Assembly (NCBI RefSeq): GCF_013205025.1
Contig: NZ_JABMLE010000002.1
Location: forward strand, 669,656 to 733,655
Source: Rathayibacter sp. VKM Ac-2857
GTDB lineage: Bacteria; Actinomycetota; Actinomycetes; Actinomycetales; Microbacteriaceae
DNA: 64,000 bases
Reading direction: 5' to 3'
The position numbers were made by a program, and so were the translations under genes. Position 1 is the stretch's first letter; each line of letters begins with the position of its first letter. Shown in pieces: positions 62,611 to 64,000 of the stretch. Under the pieces are notes generated by a model. It saw only the letters and a list, made by a program, of their open reading frames with translations. It was not told where the DNA came from and made no database searches.

Positions 62611-64000
62611 TCAGGTCCCCATCGCCCAGGGCTCGCGGTCGCCGCGGAGGCGGGCGGCGAGCGCCATCGCCTGCTCGTCGGTGAGGGTGGCGACGTAGTC
62701 GACGACGCCGCGGGCGCGGCCGAGGCGCTGCAGCGACTCCGCGTCGACGCGCGGGCGGCCGCGCTCGCCGGCCGGCAGCCAGTCGGGGCGGTCGGCGCGC
62801 AGGCGGAAGTAGCCGTCGGTCGCCAGCTCGATGAGGTCGAGCAGCTTCTGCGGGGCGCGCGGGCCGTCACGCGGATCGTCCAGCCAGGCGTCGAGGTGGG
62901 TGACCAGCGTCCCGAGCACCTGCGACTGGCCGCGCTGGTAGGTCGCGAAGTCGGGCCGGTCGATCACGAAGCGGGTGTGCACGAACTTCAGCACCGCGAC
63001 GTCGTGCCAGGCGTCGGGCAGGAGGGTCAGGTGCCCCGAGCGCACGTTCGGCTCGGCGAGCACGAGCACCGAGCGCTGCAGCCGCCCGATCCAGGAGGAG
63101 ACGAACGACTCGATCGCCCGCTCGGTGCGGGTGGAGCCGTCGAACGGCACCGCGAGCAGCCCCTCCACCAGCTCGGCCGAGACGCGCTCGACGGAGGAGC
63201 GGAAGTGCTCGTCGCTGGCGATCCACGGGTCGCGCGCCACCAGCCTCCGCCGCAGCATCTCCAGCGAGTGGCCGGGCGCCCGCGCCCAGAGCTCGTCCGC
63301 GTCGAGGGCGGCCAGGGCGTTCTGCTCGCGGAGGAACGCCCGGAACTCGACAGCCACAGCCGCCTGCTGCAGCACGCCCGCGCGGTAGAAGTCGTCGAGG
63401 TCGTGCAGCGAGTAGGCGATGTCGTCGGCGACGTCCATCACCGAGCACTCCAGCGTCTGCTGCCAGGGCGCGATCGCGGTGAAGCCGGTGCGGGAGTCGA
63501 GCAGGTCGTCGAGGTCGAGGGTGTAGGCCGAGAACTTGGGCGGCGCTGTCTCCCAGCGGCTGGCGGTCGAGCCGCGCGGCAGCTCGGTCGGGTCGGCGGT
63601 CTCGAGGTCCGGGCGGCAGACCGTGCGGCCCCACGGGTACTTGAGCACCGCGGCGCGGGAGGCGGCGGTGAGGTTGAGCCCCGCCTCGACCGTCTCGCAG
63701 ACGTCGAGCTCGGAGAGGATCCGGAACGACTGCGCGTTGCCCTCGAAGCCCTCCTCGAGGCCGAGCTTCTCGCGGGCGAGGCGGTCGAGCGCCTGCTCGC
63801 CGAGGTGCCCGAACGGCGGGTGGCCGAGGTCGTGCGCGCTGGCCGCGGCCTGCACCACGACCGGGTCGCAGCCGCCGAGGCGCTCGACCAGCTCGCGCTG
63901 GGCGGTGTCGGTGGTGGTCAGCTGCATCGCGATCGCGCGGGCGACGGCGGTGACCTTGATGGAGTGGGTCAGCCGGTTGTGCACGACCTGGCCGACGCCG
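62611..64000 (-). CDS. Deoxyguanosinetriphosphate triphosphohydrolase-like protein (partial)
   Basis: HD-domain dNTPase; the N-terminus lies beyond the right edge of the window. The visible part reads VVHNRLTHSIKV, the first metal histidine, then AHDLGHPPFGHLGEQAL with the HD pair, and MDVADDIAYSLHDLDDF with the fourth ligand. It removes triphosphate from dGTP or other dNTPs. The C-terminus ends at 62611 after about 460 visible residues. The 226-nt gap to oleA holds only a promoter-like element. Confidence 0.92.
   Translation of the reverse strand, partial: GVGQVVHNRLTHSIKVTAVARAIAMQLTTTDTAQRELVERLGGCDPVVVQAAASAHDLGHPPFGHLGEQALDRLAREKLGLEEGFEGNAQSFRILSELDVCETVEAGLNLTAASRAAVLKYPWGRTVCRPDLETADPTELPRGSTASRWETAPPKFSAYTLDLDDLLDSRTGFTAIAPWQQTLECSVMDVADDIAYSLHDLDDFYRAGVLQQAAVAVEFRAFLREQNALAALDADELWARAPGHSLEMLRRRLVARDPWIASDEHFRSSVERVSAELVEGLLAVPFDGSTRTERAIESFVSSWIGRLQRSVLVLAEPNVRSGHLTLLPDAWHDVAVLKFVHTRFVIDRPDFATYQRGQSQVLGTLVTHLDAWLDDPRDGPRAPQKLLDLIELATDGYFRLRADRPDWLPAGERGRPRVDAESLQRLGRARGVVDYVATLTDEQAMALAARLRGDREPWAMGT

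Overview
The window is GC-rich, densely coded DNA from an actinobacterium, most likely a member of Microbacteriaceae. The evidence is indirect: a 32-residue bS22 ribosomal protein gene, a MshA-like glycosyltransferase, polyphosphate glucokinase, an olefin cluster with a fused OleBC, many GTG/TTG starts, several genes with a -10-like TANNNT hexamer only 6-8 nt before the start codon, and a dispersed palindromic repeat family of a kind I associate with this family. The genus cannot be fixed from the sequence alone.

Layout. 0.2-5.1 kb: a minus-strand operon for System II cytochrome c maturation (phosphatase, resA, ccdA, resB, ccsB). 5.3-9.8 kb: an SDR oxidoreductase, an ABC exporter pair and a divergent NarL-type two-component system. 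9.8-11.1 kb: a short, archaeal-type aspartyl-tRNA synthetase. 11.6-19 kb: a TetR regulator divergent from a carbohydrate ABC importer and a GH2 beta-galactosidase, with a perfect palindrome between them. 19.6-22.6 kb: a repeat-rich surface protein, a glutaredoxin-like protein, bS22 and an ArsR-like regulator. 22.7-28.7 kb: Trk potassium uptake, proC, a CDF transporter, a glutamine amidotransferase, tadA and upp. 28.8-31.2 kb: a 33-codon small ORF, an orphan winged-helix regulator, a repeat-rich gap with a probable orphan small RNA, and a MarR regulator. 31.3-34.3 kb: photolyase, cysE, cysK. 34.7-41.2 kb: two tandem class A penicillin-binding proteins, then an ECF sigma/anti-sigma pair. 41.2-45.9 kb: a DUF4396 gene with a CsoR-type operator, a DUF779 gene, an aldehyde dehydrogenase and its probable GAF-domain regulator. 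45.9-54.5 kb: EamA exporter, an unknown helical protein, a LacI regulator, a YdcF-like protein, a large SWIM/SNF2 helicase and a GT4 glycosyltransferase. 54.8-57.4 kb: polyphosphate glucokinase, a phosphatase-like protein and a PadR regulator. 57.7-62.4 kb: a complete oleA-oleBC-oleD olefin cluster. The window ends inside a dGTPase-like gene.

No CRISPR array, rRNA, tRNA, transposase or prophage was seen. The accessory signal is the palindromic repeat family: about 25 half-elements in seven intergenic clusters, often paired head to head around a conserved middle, sometimes touching gene ends. The items most worth following are this repeat family, the small ORF with a folded leader before the winged-helix gene, the orphan promoter-terminator unit near 30.6 kb, the 59-nt palindrome between trkA and proC, and the ole cluster.
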